IMG/VR virus record: IMGVR_UViG_3300042448_001750
Span: 1-32,050 of that record
Length of the DNA stretch: 32,050 nucleotides
Reading direction: 5' to 3' (one strand)
Origin: a virus
Both the position numbers and the translations under genes were made by a program. Of the stretch, positions 15,685 to 23,987 are shown piece by piece (positions within the stretch are counted from its first letter, which is position 1; each line of letters opens with the position of its first letter). The notes beneath the pieces are model-generated. The model was not told the origin of the DNA and searched no databases. It saw nothing but the letters and a program-made list of their open reading frames with translations.

Positions 15685-17715
15685 ATGATAGAATCAAAAG
15701 ATAATGACGGGCAAAATAAAAATAGAGGGAATGATAGTACCTCGACTCCTGTTTTAGATAATTTTAGTCGTGATTTGATTAAATTAGCTGAAGAAGGGAA
15801 ATTAGACCCTGTTATAGGTCGTGAACGAGAAATTAATAGGATTGCTCAAATCTTATCAAGAAGAAAGAAAAACAATCCAATTATTATTGGTGAACCTGGT
15901 TGTGGTAAAACCGCAATTGCTGAAGGATTGGCAATTAAAATATTTAACGGTGAGTGTCCACGTAATTTAATGGATAAAAAAATTGTTTCATTAGATATGA
16001 CATCAATTGTTGCAGGTACAAAATACAGGGGTCAATTTGAAGAGAGAATGAAAGTTATCATTGAAGAACTTCAAAACGCCCCGAATATTATTGTATTTAT
16101 TGATGAAATACATACAATAGTTGGAGCGGGTAATTCTTCAGGTTCGTTAGACGCATCTAATATATTCAAACCCGCATTGGCTCGAGGAGAAATCCAATGT
16201 ATTGGAGCAACAACTTTAGATGAATACCGTAAGAATTTTGAAAAGGACGGAGCGTTAGAACGTAGATTCCAAAAAGTAATTGTTGATTCAGCGACAAAAG
16301 AAGAAACAATTCAGATTTTAAAAAACTCAAAAGATAGATATGAAAATTACCATAAGGTAGTATACTCAGATGAAATTTTAAATCTTTGTGTTGATTTGGC
16401 AGAAAGATATATTACGGATAGGGAATTCCCTGATAAGGCTTTTGATATTTTAGATGAGGTTGGAGCTCGAAGTCAGGTTGAGGTTAAAATGCCTGAGATT
16501 ATTGAAAAACTCAAACAACAAGCTTCTGATATTAAACAGGAAAAGATTGAGGTAGTTAAAAAACAAAATTATGAAGAGGCGGCGAATCTTAGAGACAAAG
16601 AAAGACGAATATTAGACAAATTAGATTTAGAAAAGAAGAAATTTGAATCTGAGTTAAGTAATTCTAAAAAAGAAGTCACTGAAGATTTAGTATATGATGT
16701 TGTTTCAAATATGACTAAAATTCCTGTGTCTAAATTGAATTCAAACGAAACTCAATTATTATCTAAATTAGATGAAAATCTAAATAAAAAAGTTATTGGT
16801 CAATCCGAAGCAGTAACAAGAATTGCTAAATCAATAAGACGAAACCGTTTAGGGATTAAAGACCCAAATAAACCTATTGGTTCTTTTATTTTCTTAGGGT
16901 CAACAGGTGTTGGTAAAACTTATTTAGCAAAACAATTGGCTAAAGAAATCTTTGGGAGCGAGGACAATATGATTAGAATTGATATGTCTGAATTCCAAGA
17001 AAAACATACAATATCTAGACTTATTGGCGCCCCTCCAGGGTATGTCGGATATGATGAAGGAGGTCAATTAACTGAACAAGTAAAAAATAAACCTTACTCG
17101 GTTATTTTATTTGATGAGATTGAGAAGGCGAATAAAGACATTTTTTCATCATTGTTACAGGTTTTGGATGATGGACATGTTACTGATGGGTTAGGGAGAA
17201 AAATTAATTTTAAAAATTGTGTTATAATCATGACTTCAAATATTGGAGTTAAAAAACTTCAAGATTTTGGTACTGGTGTTGGATTTAGAACCGCTTCAAG
17301 TAGTTATGTTGAGGAAGAACATAAGAGAGCAATCCTGAAGAAAGAATTACAAAAGTTTTTCGCTCCTGAATTTTTAAATCGTATAGACGAAGTTATAATC
17401 TTTAATACTCTCAAAAAAGACGAGGTCAAACAAATAGTTAAGTTGGAAATGGATAAATTAATTTCTAGATTAACAAACTTAAAATATCACATTACATATA
17501 ATGAAGATGTTTTAGATTTAATATCTGAAGTTGGTTTTGACGAAACTTACGGGGCTAGACCATTGAAGAGGGCAATCCAAGATAAGATAGAAGATTTTAT
17601 TTCTGAGGAAGTTCTTAAAGGGAATATAATTGAGGGTAATTCTTACAATCTTTTTGTTAAAGACAATGAGATTAAGTTAAAAGAGAAAAAAACAAGAACA
17701 AAAAAAGGGGAATAA
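15685..17715 (+). CDS. ClpC-like HSP100 unfoldase lacking the N-terminal domain
   Basis: 676 residues with two AAA+ modules: Walker A GEPGCGKT (69-76) and Walker B VFIDE (137-141) with Arg193-194 as fingers, then GSTGVGKT (405-412) and ILFDE (474-478). Between them lies a short UVR-like helix pair (about 285-312, [17 protein letters not shown]), which marks ClpC/ClpA-type proteins and not ClpB with its long middle domain. A VGF tripeptide (532-534, GTGVGF) sits where ClpC carries its ClpP-docking loop, so pairing with host ClpP is likely. The usual ~150-residue Clp-N adaptor domain is replaced by ~25 unrelated residues. No ClpP gene is in the window. It faces the minus-strand genes and has a host-type promoter. 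Confidence 0.93.
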   Translation: MIESKDNDGQNKNRGNDSTSTPVLDNFSRDLIKLAEEGKLDPVIGREREINRIAQILSRRKKNNPIIIGEPGCGKTAIAEGLAIKIFNGECPRNLMDKKIVSLDMTSIVAGTKYRGQFEERMKVIIEELQNAPNIIVFIDEIHTIVGAGNSSGSLDASNIFKPALARGEIQCIGATTLDEYRKNFEKDGALERRFQKVIVDSATKEETIQILKNSKDRYENYHKVVYSDEILNLCVDLAERYITDREFPDKAFDILDEVGARSQVEVKMPEIIEKLKQQASDIKQEKIEVVKKQNYEEAANLRDKERRILDKLDLEKKKFESELSNSKKEVTEDLVYDVVSNMTKIPVSKLNSNETQLLSKLDENLNKKVIGQSEAVTRIAKSIRRNRLGIKDPNKPIGSFIFLGSTGVGKTYLAKQLAKEIFGSEDNMIRIDMSEFQEKHTISRLIGAPPGYVGYDEGGQLTEQVKNKPYSVILFDEIEKANKDIFSSLLQVLDDGHVTDGLGRKINFKNCVIIMTSNIGVKKLQDFGTGVGFRTASSSYVEEEHKRAILKKELQKFFAPEFLNRIDEVIIFNTLKKDEVKQIVKLEMDKLISRLTNLKYHITYNEDVLDLISEVGFDETYGARPLKRAIQDKIEDFISEEVLKGNIIEGNSYNLFVKDNEIKLKEKKTRTKKGE

Positions 17716-17728
17716 AATCCCCTTTTTT
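17699..17728. terminator. bidirectional terminator between convergent Clp and peptidase genes
   Basis: AAAAAAGGGGA and TCCCCTTTTTT pair around a 6-nt loop that contains the Clp gene's TAA. A/T tracts on both sides serve both directions. Confidence 0.85.
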
Positions 17729-17729
17729 A

Positions 17730-18557
17730 TTAGAAAAACATTCTGTATTGTTTTTCTTTTGAATTTGTAAAGTGGTACTTGTTATTACCAAGTTTTTCAA
17801 TCATTTTCTTACCCGCATCAATTCCGTTGTACACATCATCAACTACAACATATTCATTTTTAGTGTGATAATTGTAATAACCAATCGCAAAGTTAATACA
17901 AGAAAAATCAAATTTGTTTTTTAAAGCGTAAACATCAGTATATGGGTGAGATTGATATTGGTTTCTACTTTCAAAACTCTCAGTTAATACTTCATCACAA
18001 GTTTTAAAGAATTCACCTTCTCTATCAAATAATTTAGTCCCCATACAATATTCAGTTACCATACTTCCACCAGGTGCGTCAAATTGAATTGCGTACCCAA
18101 CGTTGATAAAGAAATTAGGGTCCGCGTTTCGAGAACCATGACATCCTGTTTCTTCTGAAACGAAAAACGCCGCTTTAAGATTTGGTAATTCTTTTAATAA
18201 TTCCAAACAGGCGTAAATTCCACATTTGTCATCTCCTCCAATACCTGTTGGAAGTCCATTGTCATTATACGCCTTTAAAGATAACTTAATTTCTTTTCTT
18301 TCGTTGGGAAGTTGTTCCTCTTGAATATTGATAGTATCCAAATTGTGTACAGTATCTGTGTGGGAGACTACGCAAGGAAAATACTCAATATTAGGGTCTG
18401 TTTGTTTAGTGGCGTAAATATTAAACATATCGTCCACTTCAAACGGGATGTTATTTTGAGTTAACCAATTGGTTATAAACTCAATCATAAATTGTTCTTG
18501 ATAAGTTTTTGTCGGAACTGACAAAACGCTTTTAAGAAGTTCATAGTCTCTTTTCAT
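17730..18557 (-). CDS. M20/M42-type zinc metallopeptidase (aminopeptidase-like)
   Basis: 275 residues with the full di-zinc set of the M20/M28/M42 clan: His66-x-Asp68 (VVSHTDTVH), bridging Asp109/110 (GIGGDDKCG), catalytic Glu135 with Glu136 (FFVSEETG), Asp160 (QFDAPGG) and His231 (NYHTKNEY). Such enzymes trim short peptides. It is shorter than cellular peptidase T (about 400 aa) because the dimerisation or lid insert is reduced. No signal peptide, so it is cytoplasmic. It converges on the Clp gene and has a host-type promoter of its own. A plausible task is recycling peptides released by Clp proteolysis. That link is inference from position and known chemistry. Confidence 0.9.
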   Translation of the reverse strand: MKRDYELLKSVLSVPTKTYQEQFMIEFITNWLTQNNIPFEVDDMFNIYATKQTDPNIEYFPCVVSHTDTVHNLDTINIQEEQLPNERKEIKLSLKAYNDNGLPTGIGGDDKCGIYACLELLKELPNLKAAFFVSEETGCHGSRNADPNFFINVGYAIQFDAPGGSMVTEYCMGTKLFDREGEFFKTCDEVLTESFESRNQYQSHPYTDVYALKNKFDFSCINFAIGYYNYHTKNEYVVVDDVYNGIDAGKKMIEKLGNNKYHFTNSKEKQYRMFF

Positions 18558-18561
18558 ACTA

Positions 18562-18592
18562 CAAACTTACAACCTTTTTTTTGATTTTACAA
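18562..18592 (-). promoter_or_regulatory. host-type promoter for the peptidase
   Basis: On the minus strand TTG (18592-18590) and TAAGTTTG (18569-18562) are spaced by 20 nt. Initiation would fall within a few bases of the ATG at 18557, so a nearly leaderless message is expected. It overlaps the end of the upstream gene. Confidence 0.55.
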
Positions 18593-19961
18593 TTTTTCTT
18601 TCAAAAATCTCTAAATTATATAAAAAAGAATTGAACTCATCCAATGTTAGACTTCTTTTTTCTAAACTTTGAAATGGTTTTTGAGTTCTAATATTAATCT
18701 TATTTGTTTTTGGGTCAATGCTCTCAATCCAAAAAGTTCTGTCTTTATCTTTTGGCGTCTTATACCATTTTTTCATTTTGTATATAGATAAAACTTGAGA
18801 TACAATTTTTTTGTATAATTCAATATCGGTAAAAAAACCACTATCCTCAATTTTTTCATCTATATTTTCTAATTGACGTGATACTTCTCTATTGTAAGAA
18901 TCAATATCTAAATCATTACATCCATATTCGTACATATATTCTTCATATGGACCTACACTCATTTGTTTTGCAAAAGTACCTAATAATTCACGTAATGTTA
19001 AATCATAATTTTGCGACATTTTATATAGTGATAACAATACATTTACAGTTGTTACATAAGAATAAAAACATCCTGATTTAGTAAAAATACCGTAATTAGT
19101 AAATGGGTCGCAAAGTTCTTGAGTTATTTCATCTTTAGCGGTTTCCGACATACATTGTTCTTTAAGTGATTGATATTCATTAATCATTTCATTTGTCTCT
19201 CTTTCAAAATTGTCTTCTAAAATTTTTGCAATTTTTTCAGTTGTATCATCATCAAATGTTGTTATGGTATTATCAAATAAATAAGCAATCTCAATAACCT
19301 TTTTTTTGTTTTCTTCGTTAAGTTCATATAATAAATAACCTTGTTTCCAATCTTCATAAGCTAAATCTGAATGATAAAATCCCATATCATAACTACCATA
19401 ATATGAGAACAAATTTCTTAAGAACCACATGTCACCCTCATTTAAATCAAACAGATTGAAGTAGTCTTCATTATCATCAAATTTAAGGGTAACCATACTT
19501 TTACCAGGTAATTTTTGATTGAATTTAAAACCTCCTACTAAATCATCATATCTGTTTAAGGTATCGGATGTAAATTCATTTCCACTTTTAACTTTTCTTA
19601 AAATTTGGTAAATGTCTTGTGCGGGTATGTGTTTGTATATAATATCTTCAGCTTCGGGGTACCAATGGAACAAAGTTGTTGGGTTAATTTTTTGAAACTC
19701 GTCATCTAAATAATCTGTAGTATAATCATGAGGAATTATTGTATACGATTTTGTTGTAACCCAATCATTACCTTTTTTATCAACTAAAATAAAGATATCT
19801 TTATTTTTATATTCATTCCAAAGTTTTGGTAAATAACTATTTGGGGCAAAATATTTAGCGGCTTCGTATGAATTACATTTTAAAAACATAATATCATCAT
19901 TTTCGAATAGTATTTTACTACCTTCGTAAGCCTCGTTCTTTAGTTCTTCTTTTTCTGACAT
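18567..19961 (-). CDS. hypothetical 464-aa protein
   Basis: 464 residues from the ATG at 19961. A longer frame extends to 20069 but would run into the tmRNA gene, and this ATG directly follows a late motif (11 nt). The protein is acidic and Tyr/Asp-rich, and I recognise no domain. The N-terminal block (YEGSKILFENDDIMFLKC, then NSYEAAKYFAPNSYLPKLW) looks like a compact alpha/beta domain. A second part (about 210-330) is helical, and the C-terminus is basic (KIVKSKKRL). Cys residues at CDPF, SGCFY and YGCND are scattered, not in a zinc pattern. It lies between the peptidase and the tmRNA and diverges from the latter. Confidence 0.75.
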   Translation of the reverse strand: MSEKEELKNEAYEGSKILFENDDIMFLKCNSYEAAKYFAPNSYLPKLWNEYKNKDIFILVDKKGNDWVTTKSYTIIPHDYTTDYLDDEFQKINPTTLFHWYPEAEDIIYKHIPAQDIYQILRKVKSGNEFTSDTLNRYDDLVGGFKFNQKLPGKSMVTLKFDDNEDYFNLFDLNEGDMWFLRNLFSYYGSYDMGFYHSDLAYEDWKQGYLLYELNEENKKKVIEIAYLFDNTITTFDDDTTEKIAKILEDNFERETNEMINEYQSLKEQCMSETAKDEITQELCDPFTNYGIFTKSGCFYSYVTTVNVLLSLYKMSQNYDLTLRELLGTFAKQMSVGPYEEYMYEYGCNDLDIDSYNREVSRQLENIDEKIEDSGFFTDIELYKKIVSQVLSIYKMKKWYKTPKDKDRTFWIESIDPKTNKINIRTQKPFQSLEKRSLTLDEFNSFLYNLEIFERKIVKSKKRL

Positions 19962-19972
19962 ATTTATATCAA

Positions 19973-19981
19973 ATAAATACC
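19973..19981 (-). promoter_or_regulatory. late-type motif before the 464-aa gene
   Basis: The coding strand reads GGTATTTAT, 11 nt before the ATG at 19961. It sits back to back with the tmRNA promoter. Confidence 0.5.
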
Positions 19982-19988
19982 GAAAAAA

Positions 19989-20019
19989 TTTGTTATTGTC
20001 GGATTTGTTTGTATATTTG
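19989..20019 (+). promoter_or_regulatory. host-type promoter for tmRNA
   Basis: TTTG (19989-19992), a 19-nt spacer and TATATTTG (20012-20019), followed by TAAAACA. This extended TAnnTTTGTAAAACA form recurs at the three minus-strand promoters between 23.68 and 24.08 kb. Confidence 0.8.
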
Positions 20020-20043
20020 TAAAACAAAAGTTCTTTAACATAT

Positions 20044-20442
20044 GGGGATAACTTGGAATTGACTGGCATTGTTAGTTATTCGGGGCACGCAGTGAGAGGG
20101 TTCCTATCACTTAAATCTATGGGGTCAACAATTAAACGGCAACGTTTTAAACAAAATGGCGGCAATCGGTCTTATCCGTGAAGACGCTGCGGTAGTAGCC
20201 TAATCAGATTAGGAAACACCATTCGGGTCGGTGGACATACAACCTAGGAACAGAAGTCCTTGACAGGTATGGTACCTATCTAAAAAGGTACAAGTGGAGG
20301 ATTAGTTCTCAGTAAACCGAACCACTTTAAAAATAAGGGAATTGTGAAATTTCGGATTGTTAGCTTAAACAATGTCCTAAGCGTGTAGTCCTTAGTAAGT
20401 AAGGTGAACAACACGAGGGTTCGACTCCCTCTATCTCCACCA
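20044..20442 (+). ncRNA. ssrA: tmRNA (transfer-messenger RNA), one-piece, with atypical tag
   Basis: A complete ~399-nt tmRNA. The acceptor stem GGGGATA (20044-20050) pairs with TATCTCC (20432-20438) and keeps the G3-U70 pair read by alanyl-tRNA synthetase. Discriminator A and an encoded CCA end at 20442. The T arm is GAGGG/TTCGACT/CCCTC. The segment CTAAGCGTGTAGT matches the conserved 3' part of bacterial tmRNAs. The tag frame begins with GGC at 20138 and stops with TAA at 20201-20203 inside hairpin CCTAAT/ATTAGG. It reads GNVLNK at the start and EDAAVVA at the end, 21 residues in all. The end lacks the usual LAA degron. tmRNA rescues stalled ribosomes and tags their products. A host-type promoter precedes it and a terminator follows. 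Confidence 0.95.
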
Positions 20443-20445
20443 ATT

Positions 20446-20472
20446 AAAAACCCACCAATCGGTGGGTTTTTT
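20446..20472. terminator. bidirectional terminator after tmRNA and the T9SS operon
   Basis: A-tract, CCCACC, loop AATC, GGTGGG, T-tract. It ends the tmRNA on the plus strand and, 4 nt past the stop at 20476, the minus-strand secreted-protein operon. Confidence 0.9.
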
Positions 20473-20475
20473 ATT

Positions 20476-21039
20476 TTATCTTAATAAAGTTACGTGACCG
20501 TATCGTATTTGATATCTATTATCAATGTCTTTCCATTCCAAAACATACACATATACGTCTTGTTGACACGGTTTTCCTAAGTAAGTACCATCCCACCCAA
20601 CGTTCAAATCATAAGATTCAAATAAAATCTCCCCCCATCTATTAACAATATAAAAATGTTCATCAAAATAGTTATACCCTTTAGGTGACCAAGCATTATT
20701 GTATTCATCACCATCAGGTGTAAAACTATTAGGAGCCCACATGGTGGAATATGGACACTCAACTAAATTTACGGTGTAATAAACGGTATCTGATGGACAG
20801 AACGGTCCTCCTTGTACTGCACTTATAATATGAGTACCTAAAGGATATGTTGACCAATCAACAGTCAAATCAACAGTATAAAATCCTTGATTATTAACAG
20901 TCCAATCAATAGGTCCATTTTCAGTTGAGACTGAACTGTAAGTAAATGACATTCTATCTCCGTCACATTTTTCAATAGTCTGTTGCGAAAATATATTACC
21001 GAATAAAAATAAAGACGATATGAATAAAATTATTTTCAT
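20476..21039 (-). CDS. secreted protein with T9SS type-B (gliding-motility, CHU_C) C-terminal domain
   Basis: 187 residues from the ATG at 21039. This start gives a classic signal peptide (MKIILFISSLFLFGNIFSQ) and sits 2 nt after the preceding stop. An upstream start would have no signal. Residues ~20-100 form a beta-rich Ig/PKD-like stretch. Residues ~100-187 are a full type-B T9SS sorting domain: PNSFTPDGDEYNNAWSP, then FYIVNRWGEILFES, GWDGTYLGKPCQQDVYVYVL and a final GHVTLLR. In Bacteroidota this domain directs export through the type IX system and surface display of long adhesins. Here it is on a very short protein in a phage. It is last of three secreted-protein genes under a late motif. 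Confidence 0.9.
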   Translation of the reverse strand: MKIILFISSLFLFGNIFSQQTIEKCDGDRMSFTYSSVSTENGPIDWTVNNQGFYTVDLTVDWSTYPLGTHIISAVQGGPFCPSDTVYYTVNLVECPYSTMWAPNSFTPDGDEYNNAWSPKGYNYFDEHFYIVNRWGEILFESYDLNVGWDGTYLGKPCQQDVYVYVLEWKDIDNRYQIRYGHVTLLR

Positions 21040-21041
21040 AG

Positions 21042-21605
21042 TTAATTGTGTTGTATGGGAGACAATACAGGAATTGGGTCTACAGTTATGGTAGTAGTTG
21101 TTGTAAATGTACAACCCCCTTGTGTTACAGTGTAAGTTACAGTAAATGTACCAACTCCTGAAGTTGTGGGACAGAATTGATTACCAACAACACCTGTTCC
21201 ACTCCATGTACCTCCTATAGGACTACCAACTAAGTTAACACATGGAGACCCCGCACATAAAGGTCCAATAGGAGTTATTGTTGGTATAATTTGTAGGATA
21301 AATACATTAAGAGTTACAGGAGTACTCTGACAACCTGTAGGTCCTGTTGCGTATACCGTAATCGCATTGGTAATAAGACCAGGTCCTGCCGCACTCCAAT
21401 CGACATTTATCTGATTAGTACCTTGTCCTGAGACTAAAACCCCAGGGGACGCTACGGTCCATGTGTAAACATAACCTGGTGTGTTTGTTACATTATATAT
21501 TGAACCTGAAGTTCCAACACATACAGTATCAGGATTTAAAGTTGTAAACTGCGCAAATGTTACAGTTGATATTAACATCGAAAGAATAAATAAAATTTTT
21601 TTCAT
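21042..21605 (-). CDS. secreted Ig/PKD-like repeat protein
   Basis: 187 residues with a signal peptide (MKKILFILSMLISTVTFAQ). Two Ig/PKD-like modules follow, of the sort repeated in gliding-motility adhesins: residues ~22-105 (PDTVCVGTSGSIY, then YTWTVASPGV and INVDWSAAGPG) and ~108-180 (PLCAGSPCVNLVGSPIGGTW, then TSGVGTFTVTYTV and CTFTTTTTITV). It has no sorting domain of its own. The C-terminus IPVLSPIQHN resembles the end of the neighbouring upstream protein. It lies 10 nt after the first gene's stop and 2 nt before the next start, so the three are one operon. Confidence 0.85.
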   Translation of the reverse strand: MKKILFILSMLISTVTFAQFTTLNPDTVCVGTSGSIYNVTNTPGYVYTWTVASPGVLVSGQGTNQINVDWSAAGPGLITNAITVYATGPTGCQSTPVTLNVFILQIIPTITPIGPLCAGSPCVNLVGSPIGGTWSGTGVVGNQFCPTTSGVGTFTVTYTVTQGGCTFTTTTTITVDPIPVLSPIQHN

Positions 21606-21615
21606 TTTAAATTTT

Positions 21616-22206
21616 TTAATTATGGTTTATTGAGCCTATCGATGGTAACACTGGGTTGCTCGACCCATTGTATATTGTAAATGGAGTTGCCAAATCACAA
21701 GAAGTACTTGACCAACTACCCCAAAGACCATCTGAACCTGGGGTTACTTGAATTAATAAATTTTGTGGTGAACATAAATTAGATACTGTTACTGAAAAAC
21801 AAAAAGACCAAGTACACGAACCCATATCCCCAAAGTCATCACTCGTTTGGCCGTCCATATCTAAATCAAAAAAATATCCAGGACCTACAGGACCAACAGG
21901 TGTCGGGGTTGTGGATGGGAACCAAACCCATTGTCCTCCTGATGCGTTGCCTCCACAATTTGCGGGACCCGTAGTGGGGGATAGATTGGTCCATCCAGGA
22001 CCTAACGTTAAATCAAAACCCTCAACCCAATTGGACCCTGCTTGACTATACCCATTCATGGTATAACATACGTTTACAACAGTTCCAGGTAAGTACCCAC
22101 CAACAGGAGGTGTCGGAGTTAAAGTAAATGATTGTGTTCCATTACATTGTCCAAAACTTTGTAATGATATAATAAAAAGTAATATGGTGAAAATTGTTAT
22201 CCTCAT
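21616..22206 (-). CDS. secreted protein resembling the N-terminal module of gliding adhesins
   Basis: 196 residues with a signal peptide (MRITIFTILLFIISLQSFGQ). One beta-rich domain follows, with paired cysteines and the pattern PGTVVNVCYTMNGY, then NWVEGFDLTLGPGWTNL, SGGQWVWF and TWSFCFSVTV. I associate this with the first domain of large T9SS type-B adhesins of Bacteroidota (recognition by pattern, not searched). The C-terminus NPVLPSIGSINHN shares PVL...I..HN with the next protein. It is the first gene of the three-gene operon, with a late motif 4 nt before the ATG. Confidence 0.8.
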   Translation of the reverse strand: MRITIFTILLFIISLQSFGQCNGTQSFTLTPTPPVGGYLPGTVVNVCYTMNGYSQAGSNWVEGFDLTLGPGWTNLSPTTGPANCGGNASGGQWVWFPSTTPTPVGPVGPGYFFDLDMDGQTSDDFGDMGSCTWSFCFSVTVSNLCSPQNLLIQVTPGSDGLWGSWSSTSCDLATPFTIYNGSSNPVLPSIGSINHN

Positions 22207-22210
22207 TAAT

Positions 22211-22219
22211 ATAAATACG
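22211..22219 (-). promoter_or_regulatory. late-type motif before the secreted-protein operon
   Basis: The coding strand reads CGTATTTAT, 4 nt before the ATG at 22206. Confidence 0.5.
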
Positions 22220-22285
22220 TTTAATGAGGATTAAAAGTTGTCTTATTGTGTGGAAAAATGAACAAACCTTATCTTTAAATGAATA

Positions 22286-22333
22286 AAATAAAAAGAGGGA
22301 AAGAAAATAACGTTAAATTATTCTTTCCCTCTT
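22286..22333 (-). terminator. strong terminator of the large RNA
   Basis: Perfect 13-bp stem AAGAGGGAAAGAA/TTCTTTCCCTCTT with a 15-nt loop. On the minus strand it is followed by a T-rich tract (TTTATTTTATTC). The plus-strand side has no T-run, which fixes the direction. Confidence 0.88.
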
Positions 22334-22705
22334 GTTTGTCCTAGGAATCTAAACCTACCGAGTCGTTAGTGAGACAACTACAGAACCCTATATCGTCGGG
22401 TGGTGACTAGTATTCACGACTTTATTTTTTTTTAGTGTTTCTTTTATTTAGACTAAAACACCGTGGTTATAAAAGTTTCCACATCTAAAAAGCGTCCTTG
22501 CCCGATTTTTTTCTCAAACTCCTTCAGTCTTCGGATGACACCTCAAGTTAACAATCATTTTTTATTAATTTTTAAGGGTTAAAATAGGTAGTTATCTGTT
22601 AAGAAACAATCACCTAAAACCTTAAAGAATGTTTAGAAGAACCTTTTATACTCATAACTTCTCGGAATATCTTTAATTACCGACTTCTTTTGTATTGGAG
22701 TCACT

Positions 22706-22781
<76 letters not shown>

Positions 22782-23687
22782 ATATGGCTAAGGCTGAGAT
22801 TATACCTTTTATTTGAGAACCTTTAGAGTCATTATTGTTTCTACTCTTATCCACTTCCTTTTGAGAAGTATTTCTCAGTGACGGTTATTTAAGTGAACCA
22901 CTCTTTGAGGTTTTGGTTACTCTCCAATTACTCAACTCTCCTTGAGGATGCCTCCCCAACACGTCCTTGCGGGACTAGAGGTCTTTGGTAAAATTACAGT
23001 CAGACTTGGGGTCTTTCTGTGCAATGAACGGCTCATTACTATGTAGTCACCTTTCACCAAAACCTGGTAGACACTTTTCCTTTATTTTCTTAAATGTTAC
23101 TTCAATAATAGTAAAGTTTTGTGTCGTGGATGTATCGAAGTAGTGGTCTACCCTAAGCTCCATTTCCTTTTGAGAAACAGAATACTAAACTACTCCGTGA
23201 GATATCCCTACCTCCATTCTTCAAGTTTACTTCATACCACAACCTTGGTGGGTTGTTAGTAAGGATAGTAGCGACACCACTCGTTCTCTATCTTACCTTT
23301 CGGTTTTAAGTCCACTTTTGAATTGGAACCCGCAATTGTGAAGTTGGATAACTACACTTCTTACTTGATTCCTATGGGTTATTTTTATTGGTGTTCCCAC
23401 CTCAACCGAACAATCCACATTGCTCAGTCACCCAACCACTTTCCCTAAAGCGTCGCCCTCAGTACTGAAGGTCGGATGATATCCCACTTGTATACTCGAG
23501 TTCAAATCCCCTTTCGGGTTTCTAAACCGCAACCTCCTCAACACGGGGGAAGTCACTTTATCCTTGTTTCCAAGTTTATTTAAGGACCATATACGGCCCA
23601 ATATCTTTTATCAGTTTCATTTCTTACTCCTGAATGGATATTCTAATTTTTCAAAGAACGTTATCGGACGTTTCCGATTTTGTTTTA

Positions 23688-23719
23688 CAAAGTTAAGAAG
23701 AATTTTTTTACTTTCCAAA
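23688..23719 (-). promoter_or_regulatory. host-type promoter P1 of the large RNA
   Basis: On the minus strand TTTG (23719-23716), a 20-nt spacer and TAACTTTG (23695-23688), then TAAAACA. Predicted start near 23681. Confidence 0.75.
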
Positions 23720-23794
23720 TTTTTCTTTAACTTTTTTTCAGATTTAGGAAACCATAGTTTTACGGATATCCCAACCTATTTCTGAATTGTTTTA

Positions 23795-23826
23795 CAAAGA
23801 TAAGAACTTTTTTTCGAACTTCCAAA
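23795..23826 (-). promoter_or_regulatory. host-type promoter P2, tandem copy upstream of P1
   Basis: TTTG (23826-23823), a 20-nt spacer and TATCTTTG (23802-23795), then TAAAACA. The ~100 nt between P2 and P1 can fold (TTCAGA/TCTGAA enclosing CCGTA/TATGG), so a short leader or a separate small RNA is possible. Confidence 0.7.
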
Positions 23827-23843
23827 TCTTTTTAAAACTTTTT

Positions 23844-23987
23844 TTACTTCACTATATACACATCGTTTGTACCATAAGATTTAGCTCTTGACATTGCGAG
23901 AGCCGCACTTGGGGTGAAGTATTTAACACCATTGTCTCCATAATAATAGAACATTGGTTCGTCAATTACAATTGTTTCATTACTCAT
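23844..23987 (-). CDS. 47-aa hypothetical protein
   Basis: A small frame from the ATG at 23987, beginning MSNETIVIDEPMFYYYG and ending TNDVYIVK. The middle (VKYFTPSAALAMSRAKSYG) has the look of a short helix after a beta strand. Codon use is normal for the phage and it has its own host-type promoter about 65 nt upstream, so I consider it real. Family unknown. It lies between the lipoprotein gene (divergent) and the large-RNA promoters. Confidence 0.7.
   Translation of the reverse strand: MSNETIVIDEPMFYYYGDNGVKYFTPSAALAMSRAKSYGTNDVYIVK

Noticed and set aside
19962-20069. N-terminal extension of the 464-aa protein to 20069
   Set aside because: It would overlap the tmRNA 5' end and its promoter. 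The ATG at 19961 has a late motif at the usual distance.
21040-21114. N-terminal extension of the type-B sorting protein to 21114
   Set aside because: It would put 25 polar residues before the signal peptide and overlap the preceding gene. The ATG at 21039 gives a standard signal peptide.
20476-22206. Bacterial chromosome contamination or a recent host insertion
   Set aside because: The genes share the phage late motif and base composition, sit between phage-type features without transposase or repeats, and are flanked by phage genes on both sides. A full-genome check would still be decisive.
23564-23785. 73-codon plus-strand ORF in the noncoding region
   Set aside because: Phe-rich translation of AT-rich promoter DNA, on the strand opposite to the promoters and hairpins. 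No start context.
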